From Rotaria sp. Silwood1 (Eukaryota; Rotifera; Eurotatoria; Philodinida; Philodinidae), in the NCBI GenBank assembly GCA_905250075.1, contig CAJNOP010000021.1:506363-570362 (forward strand): DNA of 64,000 nucleotides. The letters run 5' to 3'. The notes beneath the pieces are model-generated. The model had not been told where the DNA came from and ran no database searches. It was given only the letters and a program-made list of their open reading frames with translations. The position numbers and the translations under genes were made by a program. Every line of letters starts with the position of its first letter. The stretch's first letter is position 1. Positions 23,321-37,900 of this stretch are shown one piece after another.

Positions 23321-25445
23321 TTTTTGATTAAGAGTTTTAAAAATATAACGAAAACAGTTGAAAATATATTTATCATTTTTTCAGAGTACTCTGACTTTTT
23401 AATTGTAGGCAACAAAAGAACATTATGATTAGTATCAGTGTCTTCACAGCATATGTATATATTGCCTCGTTTTTCTCTTCCTTGACTTTTCTTCTTTTTT
23501 TTTTTTTTTTTTCTAGAACTACTTCTTCTTTTGGAAGGATGATGATGATGATGATGATAGTTATATTACGTGTGCACGTCAGTCACTTGAAACGCAAATG
23601 GCAACATTCTTCTACTCTTTCTTGTCGTTAGAATATAATACAGAGATGTCTCCTTCAAAAGTCACCCCATATATCCATCCCTCCCTTTTTACCCATCTTT
23701 TTTCTGTATCTATTCTTAACGTCGCCATATCCGAGCGGCTGCCGCTGCTCATGGGTGATGTCAATCATCGTTGTGCATATAAGACGAGGAAACACGTACA
23801 TAGTACATCGCGCTCGAACGCAAAAAAAGAGAAAAGGAGAAGACACCCAATAATGGAAGGCTATTACTGATATTACTGTTGTTGTTGCTGCTTTTTTTTC
23901 AATATACCGATGCTGCGACACACACACAAGCGCATCTCGAGTAATGCATGTACATCTCACACTTTTTGTCTTCTTCTTTTTTCTTCTCTCTCTTGCTCTT
24001 ACATGCCTGTTATCTCTGCTTGATGGTATCTATCGTCGACGGGTGATGACGAGAAAAGAGCGAGGCGAAGATGTTTATGGATGCATGCTCCGTCAAACCT
24101 TGAATGGTGAAAGCAGTCAGAAGAGTAATCCAATCAACTGTACTAAAAAAAGAAAAAGAAGAGTCAAAAAAAGAGAACGATGCGACAGTGATGGCATTCT
24201 CTATGTCAAATGAAAAGTTAACCAAATTAACACAATGTATAAATGACGTAGATATTTAACCAAAAATAAAACTTCTTTTGAAATACTAAATTTTTCTAAA
24301 TTTTACTTTAGTTTCATTTATAATTTGAATTAAATTAATTTTTCTTGTTTCTTTTTTGAATACAAAAAATGTATATATACATTTTAAAACAAATGATTTG
24401 TGCAATTGTGTATTCATACATATATATATATATAGCCATATACATATATCAAAATCACCTACGTATATGAGATGAGAAGAGCCAAGTATGAGGCTTTTTT
24501 CTTCTTTTTATTTACACCCACTCATCCATTGATATATTTTTATTTCGTAAGGCAAAGAGAATTTCTAGTCGATGATTTAGACATCACTCATTACTTAATT
24601 ATACATTATGCACACTATGTTGCTTGTTGGTTTCTGTTGTTGATGATGATAAGAAGCGAACGGTGATCTTGCTCGTCATCATCATCATCATCATCATCAT
24701 CAATAGAACTACTACTGCGAAGGAAAAAAATCCATTTTCTTTCTTGATTGCATCCTTTTGTCATCTCATCTTCTTGTATTCTATTAGAAGAACGAACGTC
24801 GGTCTATCAAAAATGTTGATCGACTCGAATGTTTGTCATCTCATTTCAGAGAACGCCTGGTTCGCACACATATATACATACAGTTTGGGAAAGAAACAAT
24901 CTTCCGAGGGGCACACATACATATATATCAACGATCGTCTTTATGTGCGAGTGACGAAAGTTAGTCCAGTGATGTAACGATACATGTAAAGAAGAGAATT
25001 GTGTGAGAGACAGAGACAGAGAAAGAGAATGATAGAAATTGTACAAGCGACAGCTAGTACCAACCAAAAAAAACTCTAAGATTATGCAAGTCACTCTGAG
25101 AGAAAGAGAGAAAGAGATTGGAAAAATATCTTGTTGCTGTTGTTGTTGTTGTTCTCATCACCAAACTAAAGATCGAGCGCGCGCGCACGCGTACTCGTCG
25201 CTTTTGCTTGATATTCGATACGGAAAATGTATCATCCTGAAGCTTTTCTATTCTACAAACATCATCAGTAGTAGAGTAGCAGCATGAATATATAACGACA
25301 ATGACGACAATTATCAGCACCATCACGTGCGAATGAAAAAAAAAGAAAGATCAGAGCGCAACAAAGAAACAAACAAACAAACAAACTGAAAAAGGTTGTA
25401 GCTACTTTCCCTGTATAAATTGAACTAATCAAGCTCCATTTAAAT
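23321..25445. other. Spacer with simple repeats; presumed 5' region of the zinc-finger gene
   Basis: Contains a GATGATGATG run (about 23539-23560), a TA run (about 24420-24435), a TCATCATCA run (about 24674-24703), GA-rich tracts (about 25007-25115) and a short GCGCGCGCAC stretch near 25180. It is GC-richer than the other spacers. Open frames on both strands are by-products of the simple repeats. The stretch probably holds the promoter and 5' UTR of the gene at 25446, but no distinct element could be fixed. Confidence 0.45.
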
Positions 25446-26841
25446 ATGTATACATACGGTGTAACAACAAGTCGATGTTCTCTATGTTATGCTCTTTTAT
25501 ATACAACTACAACGAGTTCTACAATTGGATATTCATCATCAAATAGACGACATGGTAATCGTTGTTCGATAGCATCCATCGAACGGCTAATTTCATCATC
25601 TAAAAAGCTTCAAAATCTTTGGCTTAAAAATCAAAATCGAAGTATTAATACTCGCTCAATATGTTTTCGATGTTGTGATACAATACGACAAATTGAACAA
25701 ATTAAAAATCATATCGAACAACTTAATAATGAACAACAATTACTTATGAATAAAATTGAACATAATCTTTATAAACGTGCGCTTATTTTACAAGGACAAA
25801 GACAACAACGATCAAATGATTACAGTGCTTTCTCAATAGATCATCAAGTAATTGATTTAACTTAGTTTTTTTTTTTTTTAATATGACAATTTTTTCTTTC
25901 CTAGCAAATCCCACTCAATGAAGATGATGATACTGAAGAAGGTGAAGAAAAACCTCGAACAGTACCTACAATAAATGGACATGGACATCCGTCATCTATG
26001 GTCATATCAACAACCACATTAGTTGGTGCTAAGCGACGTAAATCTAAAATAGCACATAAAATTAATATAGAAGATAAAGTAAAAGAAAAACAAAATACTT
26101 GTTTATTTTTTTCCTACTAAAAACTTCGTTTTTTTCTGTTTCTTTTTTATTAGTCTTCATTGCTCAATCATACCAGACAATCAAGTAATAGCTATACAGA
26201 AGAATAAATTCATAATTATAATCATAAAATTTCTTCTTATTTAAGTTTCTCCAATATCTCATTCAACTGAAAAGCTTTCCTCCAAACTTTTATTTAATTC
26301 TCATTCACCTAAACATCATCGAACTGGTATATTTTCAACTGGTATTAATGGTCATAATAATAATGATTTAGCTAACCTATCATTTGGTTCAGCATATAAA
26401 TCTTTAGCTTTACCAACATCATCATCGGCAACTACACCACCATTTATTGATCCAACAACAGGAGCATTAATTGCAATTGTTTCAAATCCACATCATGCCG
26501 CTTTACTTGCTCAACAACATCAACAAATGTTTAAAACATCTTCAATATCTCCAACATCAACAAATACAATTGATGAACATGAAATAATACCTCCTAAACA
26601 ACCAAATCCAAAAAAATTTCCTTGTCTTTTATGTGGACGTGATTTTTCAAATAAGTCTAATTTAAATCGTCATCATAGTATTGTTCATGTCGCTATAAGA
26701 AATTTTGAATGTGCACGTTGTCCAAAAAAATTTAAATTAAGACAAGGACTTAAAACACATATGCAACGATGTCATGGTGTTAATACAGATGAACCAACAT
26801 TTGTTTTACAAAAACATCACGCTCATCATCATCATCATTAA
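25446..26841 (+). CDS. Two-finger C2H2 zinc-finger protein with N-terminal CxxC motifs
   Basis: Four exons: 25446-25847, 25905-26078, 26154-26184, 26246-26841; 400 residues. The 31-nt third exon is inferred: it is the only choice I found that keeps phase (IEDK, then SSLLNHTRQS, then ISPISHS). Near the C-terminus, FPCLLCGRDFSNKSNLNRHH (CxxC, then HHSIVH) and FECARCPKKFKLRQGLKTHM (then QRCH) form two adjacent C2H2 fingers, so DNA binding in the nucleus is likely. The N-terminal 130 residues have CSLC and, later, ICFRCC followed by a long polar helix (IRQIEQIKNHIEQLNNEQQ). That layout recalls a zinc-associated (ZAD) fold, but this is only a guess. Basic KRRKSK could be a nuclear signal. The protein ends in His repeats. 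I do not recognise the orthologue. Confidence 0.82.
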
Positions 26842-26859
26842 TCCTTTTTTTTGCTCAAT

Positions 26860-27444
26860 TAAAATAGATAGCATAAACAAAACAAAATAAGTGTTACTGT
26901 TTTTTTTTTCTTTCTTTTTCTTTTTATATAGTGTTCGTTGAGTTTTTTTTTCTTTTTTAATTCTTCTTTTTTTTTCTTCTTGTTAATTAACTATTCGACA
27001 TGAAAACAAATAAATTTTACTCTAGTTTTTATCTAATAAATGAGAATGATAAAATATTTCTAATGTAAAAATAGTATGACTTGTCGATGTACAAGTCTAC
27101 TTTTATTGTGTATACAAATCAAATCAGGAAAAGATATTGACATATACGTATACATATCAACATAAAGATATTTAGAAGTCGTGCGAAGGTCTCAACATTG
27201 GAAGAGAAAAGCCTATATAAGAAAATGTCTCATTCAGGTAATAAACAATTCTAAACATCTTGATAGTTTTATTGATTAATAATGGAAATCCTAAAATATA
27301 AAAAGGAGTACAAATTGTAGATCATCGATTATTTCTGTTGTTAAAAAACACAAGATCAGTACAAAAAAATTCGAAACAATCATTTTTTTGGAATTTCTAT
27401 AATTTAACACTGATATATATCATGGAAAAAAGGGGATGATCAAA
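26860..27444. other. 3' flank of the zinc-finger gene
   Basis: T-rich 3' UTR with AATAAA at about 27009-27014 (in CAAATAAATTTTAC). A further AATAAA-like sequence lies near 27034. Beyond it nothing is recognised up to the palindrome at 27445. Confidence 0.45.
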
Positions 27445-28245
27445 GAATTATTAGACAAAATGTTGGTTCATTTCTGATCTGTTAAAAAGTCTCAATAGTT
27501 TTGAGCTAGAATGTTCTTTTCGAATATGAACTGTATGAGAGTAGTGAAATAATTGTTGAAAAGCTTTAAGAAAATTCATTGGAATGGAACTTGTAGGTTG
27601 ACGTTTCTAGTGAACATGTTTATTTATTTTAGCTCGCTTTAAAGCATTTCAGATAAGTCAAAAATTATAGATTGAAGCTAGAATTCGAATATGAACTTAG
27701 ATATGTTGTATCTAATTTTCTTGATGAGAATAGTGAGAGACTTCTTGAAAGACCGGAAAAATTATTTTCAATCGTGAACCAACAAGCTTTTGTTTATTGT
27801 AGAACTCCCTGTTCGAATATGCTAAAAATTGTCGAAGTCGGTCGTTTCATACAGCGAATATTTCTCAACAAAGCGTAATATTCAGTTAAGCTGTAACATT
27901 CATTCAATCATTTTTTTTCAAGAGCTTCTTGCAACATAAACATGATTGTCGATTCTTAAAATAGGAAAACTCAAGAGGCTTGTCCAGAAACAAAAATGTG
28001 TGAATCTTGTAGAATAGCTTCTGATTTACAAACTCATATATAATAAAGATCTTAACTTTTAATTTCCAGTTGCAGTAGTGAAAATACAAAAATATTCAAA
28101 CTAATTTTTTGAGCTTTTTAAAGATTATTTTCATTACTCTTGTACAAAATCTCTAAGTCCATACTCGAAAAAGGATATCATAATTCATAGCTTTTGAGAC
28201 ATTCTAGCAGATCAAATGTGAGTAAACATCTAGTCTAAAAACTTA
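27445..28245. mobile_element. Foldback element, about 800 bp
   Basis: The outer 100-150 bp are inverted: ATTAGACAAAATGTT...CTGATCTGTTAAAAAGTCTC on the left, and the inverse of the right end reads TTTAGACTAGATGTTT...TTGATCTGCTAGAATGTCTC. Pairing goes on through TTTTCGAATATGAACT / TTTTCGAGTATGGACT and GAGAGTAGTGAAATAATTGTT-like against AAGAGTAATGAAAATAATC. Inner pairing is too weak to follow by eye. Inside, AGAATTCGAATATGAACT (near 27680) repeats the arm motif in direct orientation. No credible ORF. Confidence 0.65.
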
Positions 28246-29687
28246 CCAATCATTTTTTATTAGACTATATTTTGTCCAATATGCTTTAAAACTGAAACAA
28301 TTCTAAATATATAGATTCAATAGATTCTCGCTTTCTAAAAACCCTTACAGAGTACAGTATTCTATTCAAAAGTGCTATTGAGGAAAAAAAATCATTATTA
28401 GCTGATGTACCAGCTGACCCAGAAATAACCTACCAGCAAGAGAATGGAATATCTAAACGGTATTTTGACCGTATGAATCATAACTTTCCTAATAATAGAT
28501 GGTTCTTCAGTTTTTATGCATAAGCTAGAAATTTAGTGAAATCGTTGAAAACTATTATTATCTAGCTGAAAGAGAAAAAAAATAGATAAATTACAGAGAC
28601 GAGACTTTTGTAATAGTATTCAAATTGTCATGTTTTTAAATTTTCTCAGCTTTCAAAAATGATTGACAGTGGTTTCAAAAATTGATCATATAGACTTAAT
28701 TTCGATTTTTTTTCGCAATGACAACTCGCATGAAGAATTCAAATCACGATTTGGATAGAGAAATATTTTTCCAACAAAAATTTGAAGGAAATAAACTTTT
28801 CATTATATTCTTAACTTTCAAGATACCTAGAAAATCTTAAACTTAGTTTCTTCAGCATTCACAACCCTCAAATATTTGTCGGCAATAAATCTCTCTATTC
28901 AACTCACTATTTGAAGACCATATGAGTTACCATTAAAGAAAAAACTTGAAATTAAATCTGTATGATTCATTTTTAGAGCATCTATATTTATAATATTTTA
29001 AATTTTGCTAGCCTATCTAGTTTTTTCGAGGTTTCACAGGGTCCTCTCAAATGTTTTTGTACGGAAAGTTCTCAAGAAATCTGTGTGACAATAGTTACAC
29101 ATTGGGCAGAGTACTTATATGAATAGTCAACTAAAAAACATATCCGAGAAATTTTTGATATATTCCATTCTGTAGGGCTTTAAATATTAATCATTTCAAC
29201 AAAAAAATTTTTAATTTTCATCCATAAATAATAACAATGGATTCAGAATAGCATCACATTAGTGTGGAGTTCTGGAACAATTTGTTTTTTTCCAGTATAT
29301 TGGTCGTAACATCTTCATTTGATGATGAAAATAGGAAAATCTTTGTACCGAGATAATCAGCAAAAACAGTTCTGCAAAGTCAGATGCGTCAAAACAAAAA
29401 TTTTCAGATCACTGCACTTTTTATGGTTGACTACTCATAGAAGTACCTGAGGAAAAACAGCAACTTTTGGTTTGAAGTAGATGATATTAGATTTCAAGTT
29501 TGTCAATAATAAGCTGAAAATTAATGAATGTCGGAAGACACCAAACATTCAAAAAAATGATAAAGACTTTTGCAAGAACATTTCAATACTAAGAAACCGT
29601 TTATTTATGTCAAAAATCGATCAAATTACTGTTTAAATAAAAGTGATTATAAATGATCTTATTGATACATCCAGAGATTTTGCTAAT
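28246..29687. other. Gene-free AT-rich stretch with a possible short palindrome
   Basis: No coding frame was recognised. A block near 29110-29160 (GAGTACTTATATGAATAGTCAACTA...) is inverted at about 29405-29450 (GTTGACTACTCATAGAAGTACCT). This may mark a 370-bp palindrome like those nearby, but pairing outside these blocks is weak. Confidence 0.4.
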
Positions 29688-30037
29688 TAAAGAATTATCC
29701 GAACTGATACTCGTAGTTTGAGCTCATATTGGGTTCACAAAGAATCTCAATAAGACCAAAAAACCTTTAAAAAGTTCATTTCCGCGGGCTTCTAAAACTT
29801 TCAGAATATTCTACAATTCATGCGATCTGTTTATAGACGGAATTTCAGAACGAAATATCGTTATTTGATTTTTGGTAAATATCTAAAGCTGGACGAAAAA
29901 TTCAATAAAACGGTGATAACTCAGTCCCAGAGACTCATAGGCACGAACTCTAATAGGATTTTTCTTGTCTTACCGAGACATCGTTGCGAGTAGAATATTA
30001 GCTCAAACAGTGGGTATGAGTTCTGGTACTTCCTTCG
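29688..30037. mobile_element. Short foldback element, same family as the one at 14.6 kb
   Basis: The left end reads AAAGAATTATCCGAACTGAT; the inverse of the right end reads GAAGGAAGTACCAGAACTCAT. Inside, TTTGAGCTCATATTG pairs with the inverse TTTGAGCTAATATTC, and the arms meet near 29865. End sequence and inner motifs (GGTAAATATCTAAAGCTGGA, GTCTTACC) also occur in the element at 14586-15175, so these are two copies of one family. Confidence 0.72.
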
Positions 30038-33000
30038 TAAGCTGATCAACTTATTAATTTTAAATTATTAAAACTAAAAGATTAATAAACAAGTTTTTTC
30101 AATAAAAAAAAAAACATTGGTGAAGTTCAAAGCTTTATATATCATGTAAATCTTCAGCTTAAATTCCTTTATACAATCCATTCCTAATAAAAAGCAAGAA
30201 CCACTATATAGTAAAATTATACTTTTTCATAGGTTTCTATCAGTAAGGATTGGTCTTTTCACCAAACACAATAGATAGTAAGAGTACCAATGCATATAAA
30301 TATAAAGAATGTTTTATAATTCTTCGATACGAACTTTGCTATAATTGTTTCAATGGTTAAATCTTATTAATATCAATTTATTTTCCACCATTTCTAAAAC
30401 CTTTCTTCAGTTACTGTTATAAGATAATCGCAGATAATAGAATTATTGTAGAAACTCACATTTCATTATGAATAGGCAACATACTCATTAAATAAATAAT
30501 TATTAGTCGAGATTTTACAAGAGCTCCTTGTCGTATGTACTCTTGATACTTATTTTATTAAAAAAAAAATCGGAAAAAATGGATAATATTTTGAAATCAA
30601 TTTTGAAATCATCTTGTAAAAAATCTACAAAATTTTGTGTTTTCTATCTAACTAAGCCATAAGAAAGAAATATATTGTAATAAATAGTATAAAGTTATAA
30701 ATTGGAACTTCGGCAATAACAATTCGGAAGGTAGGTATATGAAGCTTAAATACATATATCACTTCTTTTTTATTGAAATATGTTTTGCTCCATTAGCGTT
30801 TTATGTGAAAATTGCTATTGAGATTGTGGTTTTTTTTTTCAATCTCACTTACACTCATATTTTAATTCTCGAACTCATGATTCACGGATGAATTCAATTT
30901 CGTTTAACGCTTTAGAACTATCATTTGAAAAAATTTCTTCTTAAACTTAAACCAAATATATATTGGTGAAATTCTCTATTCAAATGGTTTCTTTAAATAA
31001 AAAAAGTTTGTTCAATTTAGTTTGCAAACTGTGTAGATTCGAGCGAGCCATTACTGTTATAGTAATTTCAAGGTTCTGTACTATATAATGACTACAGAAG
31101 TGTATAACAAAGGTATATAAATTACTGGAAAGAATTAATTTCGAAATTATAATCAAACGGATAAAAAATCGAATTTAGAAAAATATAACAACTCAGAAAA
31201 AATGTAATTTTTCCTGCCATTTCAGGAAATCTGGCATCCTTGTACCAGTCTCAGTTATCTGATTGCCGGTATACTAGTCAAAAACTGAGTATGATCTATG
31301 CTCAATACGAACTAATAGAGATTTGTACAAAAATGTTAAATGTGTACTCAATTGACTGGTAATATTAGAATTAGTGAATACCTAAAGAAGGGAGTCCTTC
31401 AAATGGTAAATCACTTTTGAATCGATAATATATGTATTATTAGCTTATTGCTACAGAGATATTCCACTTTGACAAGAGTTTTTACATGAATACTGTGCTA
31501 ACAGAACAACTGGTTTTCGATTTTCAATTTGAAATTATGCATAGAGACAGACATTAATGAGATTAGTTTCTTATGAAGGTTGAAAGTCTTTTAATTTGCT
31601 TCTATCCTAAAATAATAACATAAAATCGATCACTGTATAGGAAAGATATAAAAGACATGGTTTTACCATAACTGTATCTTGAGAAAGAAGTATCGAAAAG
31701 ATCTGAAACATTCACAAGAAACTATACTCGTTAAGGATTGTCTTCGTTCTGGAGTAGAAAATCTCAAATTGATTCTAGTTTTGAGATTCTATGTATCAAA
31801 ATAATTATAAATTTCAATTCTTCAAAATTTGTACAAACTGGAAAAAAAAATCGTACGAATTTAGAATAATATAAACGTCAATTTCTAGTCTTTTGAATTT
31901 AATCATTCTAAAAGTAGCTAAGAAATCAGAAATGTACTGTCTTGAAGATGAATGAGCGTGACGGGTAAAAAAACGGAAGCTTCAGCCTAGAAGTCTGCTG
32001 CTTTCGCTTCGCGTAGCACTAGGGTTGAGGCGACCGCTGGAGTAAGTCATACGGGCAGAGGGAATAATCAATGTCACCTTGACCATGACAATACTAATAT
32101 TAACGAAACAACGTTATTCGTTTTTATCTTTGATATCTGCTTTTTTGATGACGGTTCTCAATTATGTATGCAAGTAAATCACTGGTTTCTGTTTTTCTAC
32201 AATTGTTTATCGTGCATTATTTCTGTGAAAAATCAAAAAATTAGCAATTAGATATTCAGCAAAAATTAATAACAATTTGAGATTTAACATGGTCTTAGAT
32301 ATAGCAAACACAATATTTCCTTTTTTTCATTGACAAAAGTAATAATTAAATAAATTATTTTATCAAGACTAAAATTGAATATGACTCTCATCAAATAATA
32401 TACTAGTAAATAATAGATCCATTTATAAACTGATGAGTGAGAGTATTACTACCGAGAAAGAAATCATATTTTATATCTTTGACATTCTCTTGACAGAAAA
32501 TATCTGTTACTCATCGATCAATTTGAGTAATTCCTCAATATCAAAGCATTACAAAAATCTAGTATATTACATGATTCTTTTCAATTTCGAACTTCTTTTT
32601 TTTAAATAGAAAAATCAATAATATTTTTTTTTGGTTGATTTTTTTAAGATATAATAACAACAAAATAAATTTTCAAACACACGCACACACACACACACAC
32701 TCTGCGTTATGTTGTCTATAGTGCAAAAGAAAAAGATAGAATGAACTTTTGAAAACTGAAAGAACAAAGAGGAGACATAAAGTCAATCCACTGAAGAAGA
32801 AAAAGAAGAAATAGCTTGATCCACACAAAAAAATGCAAATTTAAAAAGACAAAAAAAAACTTCATTTGCGTCTTAAAAATATGAAATTTAGTCGATCACT
32901 GTTGTACAGCTACATACAAACATCTATATCGTTGCATCAAACCAAATATAAGACAGACAAACACAAACATGACATAATTTGATATAAATAAAAATACATT

Positions 33001-33300
33001 TAAAAAAAAGAAAAGAAAAAAGAATGCATATACACACACAAACACATAGACAGAACGATCGACTGCAAGTGAGTAAAAAAATACACATACAAAGAATAAT
33101 TGGTGTGCAGCAATGCGTAGCTACGAACCGGAAGATTGCATAGAAAAAAAACGACAAAATACTGTTATTTATGTATGTGTGATTAATAATAGAAAACAAG
33201 TTCAATGAGTTATTAAAATTCCACCAATTTCGGAAGCAATTCTATTATGAAAAAAAAATAAAAATAAAAGAATCGAAAAAAAACTCAACAAGATAATCAT
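30038..33300. other. Long gene-free stretch 3' of the PCBP gene
   Basis: Mostly AT-rich sequence without a coding frame. A GC-rich patch of about 100 bp lies at 31960-32080. A CA repeat lies at about 32676-32700. The last few hundred bases before 33301 should be the 3' UTR of the PCBP gene (minus strand), although I could not fix its polyadenylation signal. Confidence 0.4.
32676..32700. repeat. CA microsatellite
   Basis: (CA)n interrupted once by G: ACACACGCACACACACAC and on. Confidence 0.8.
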
Positions 33301-34814
<1,514 letters not shown>

Positions 34815-34918
34815 GATTTATTTATTAAATATTGATTTATAATAGGGACAGATGTCGAAGGTGAAAATCAAGGGCAGGTAGGTCGTGAAAATGTGTAAAG
34901 ACGAAGGGAGAAGGGAAC
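34815..34918 (-). other. PCBP: 5' UTR segment of the PCBP gene with an upstream intron
   Basis: On the minus strand a pyrimidine-rich run and ATTTCTAG at 34919-34926 form a good acceptor, about 100 bp before the ATG. A 5' UTR intron is therefore likely, and the transcription start lies further upstream, at higher coordinates. The first exon was not located. Confidence 0.5.
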
Positions 34919-34926
34919 CTAGAAAT

Positions 34927-37900
34927 ACATTAAAAAAAAAGAAACGATTATTATATTTATGCATTGTCTTCGATCTACATTTAGGTTTTTTCAATAGTGA
35001 AGAACCTTAATTTATTTTATATATATATATCGGGTATCCTTATTTCCTTTCCGGATGAAATGGCGTTAGAAATGAGTTGTTAGCACTCATCATCAATCGC
35101 TCCGTTTGCCTTTTTTTTTATAGCGATTGCTCTTATTCTTCTTTTATTTAATGGCGTTATTTTTTTTTTTTTTATTGAAAAACTCAAGAGAAAAAAAAAT
35201 GAGCAATCAATATTTTACTATCGAAGCGCCTTGTTGCTTACTTGCATTAATAATTGATTATAATATGATCGGTGAACGATTAATTCTTTTTCTTTTTTTT
35301 CGTTGTGGAAAAGTGATTTTCTATTCCCTTTTATTTCTATTTGTCTATTTTAAAAGATCTAACATACAATTTAATTATCATTCTTGGTCATCTTAACACT
35401 ACTATCTATCAAGCAATACTATTTATGTCTAAGGGAAAATCTGGAATGAATAATATTTCTTATTTTCTTCTGAAGAGATCTGATCGTATATTCATATAAC
35501 ATATGTTTAGTTGTCAACAATATACAGATGACGCACGCATGACTAGTTACATTATAAAATATCTCAAATGACCATATTTCAATAGGGAAAAGAGTTTAGT
35601 TTCAATAATCAATCAGTATATATTTTTTCCCTATACCAATCTAGTAAACACAGTCTACACTAAGATGATGACGAATATTTCTTATTCTCATTGTCGATCG
35701 TATGTTTGACATCAACAAACATTTGGAAGTGTTTTTTCTACTACTTTTTCTCTGATGACATAGAAAATTAACTCCTCAAGCCGATTATTATTTGTGTCCT
35801 TATTATTGTCAGAATTTTTACTGTCATATTCATCACATGCAGACATAACTTCTAATTGATAATAATATAAGTTGGAATAAACTCATTCCTTTGAGCCATA
35901 TGTTCTTCATTGATAAAATATATATGCACACATGTATTGCGATCATATAAAAATAAGATTTAACAAAAGAAAAAGAAAAAGAAAGGGGATTTTTTTTATC
36001 CATTAAGTGGTCAAACATACTCGTTAGGTTTTTCTTTTTCTAGATTGTTCGAGGAACATAAGTCAGACAACAATCAAAATGAACATGTCGTGCAATAGGC
36101 AAATGTTTATGACTAGGCAAAAGATTGTTTAGGGATCTCAATTAGTTCGTTGCGTGATAGAGAAACATGTGTATCGTTCGAAGAATTTGTGTGCGTGATG
36201 TCAATTAGAATATAGTAAATTGACTATGTCCTCGGAAACAAATACCCTATCTATCTATCTATATATATATATATATTCATATGTGAAGTATTTTTAAAAT
36301 CTAGATGAAATGTAGTCCTATGTTAAAGTATCAACTCAGAAAACAACGAAAGATTCTAATATTTGAATAAAAATTCGATTTCTTAAACTTACTTTATTCT
36401 TGTCTTATCGGAAATGTTTAACGTTGATATGAGGAGTTCAGAAAATCCATTCTTTGCCTTTTTTATGTCGTATTTTTTCTTCTCTTCCTTATTAAGATAA
36501 CGAAAAATATCTTCTTCCTTTTTTTTTCTTTTTCTTGCTTTCCATAATACTCATCATCGTTTTTGCTTCTATGAATATATCGCACATTTGACACATAGAC
36601 ACGCATACCATGTTATGAACGCTAAGAAAACCCTCAACGGATACTAATCTCTTGTCTTTTCTTTTTTTTTCTTCTCTGCTACTTCCCTTTTCTACACGAT
36701 TAAATAAGAAGAAACGATAGGAACTATGGATGAGCAATATAGTAGTTGATATTTCTCTTTTTACTAGTCTATGAAAGATGAGATGGAAGAAAAGAGTTTT
36801 TGTCGTCATGTATGTCGTAGAGACATCAGACAACTCAAATCAACAATACTCAAAGAATATAATGAGATTATACATGATGACAACGACAAGAGGCTAACTA
36901 TTCATTCTTCAAGTATAATGAAAGACTTGAAGAAGCTGACATACAGTTCCTTTTTAATGTATATATATATATATTTACATTTACTATAGCATAGTATTAG
37001 CACATCCTTTTTTAAAAGCTTATACATAGAAGCAGGAAACAATCTTCGAGCAAACACTTTTTCGAATGTAGTTTCCTGCATTACTTCAAAAGGATTATAG
37101 AAATGACTATGCATTCACATATTTCCACAACGTGCTTCATTTATAATTAGATTGAGAGCATCATTTATTTCTTTTATTAATGATGTAATATGAACATATA
37201 TAGTTCATTACCTGCATGAAAATAGAAAATGTTAGATGAAGTTAACAAGAAACCAAAAAGAAAAAAGAAAACCTTGGAAGAAAATAGACTACTAGTAGAT
37301 TATTATTCAATATAAAATAGAAAGAAGTATAACTGCAAAAGAAGAAGAAAAAAAATAGAAGAAAAGACAAGGCAAAGAGCAAACTGGTCCGAGTCGTTAA
37401 TCAACATCTCATCTTTTCCTTCTCTTTCTTCTTCTTCGTTTTCTTGTTCTTCTTCATTCTTTTCTTGTGTTACTATTACTAACACTACTACTAGTCCACC
37501 ATTGTCAGAACAATTTTCACTCAGACATACATGCACAAAAACGACGACATTGTTCGCACAAGGAAAAGGAATTATCTTGATACGATCACCATCGACGAAC
37601 ACAAGGCAAAGGCGAGAACTGCTTGTTCCAGCAGAACTAATTGATGCGTGTATGTTTGTGTGTATATTTCAAGTTTAAATCTCATCTACATAACATCTTT
37701 TCTCTAAGAAATGACAAAACCAGATACGAAGAAATTATATACGCAGATTTGCTATTTGAACTTATCTTTGTTGTTGTTTAACATAAAACATTCTAATAGT
37801 TGTTATGATGTTTATGAATTAGCCTAAATTCTATTCACATAAATTTATAGAATAAATATCGAGAGAACAAAAATACAAGAAATATAGAATTCTCAATAGA

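Noticed and set aside
23425-25326. Overlapping frames on both strands upstream of the zinc-finger gene
   Set aside because: They are driven by CAT, GA and T repeats and share no reading with neighbouring genes.
31960-32080. GC-rich patch as a 5S rRNA or tRNA-derived SINE
   Set aside because: No 5S internal control motifs and no clear B box; left as an unexplained patch.
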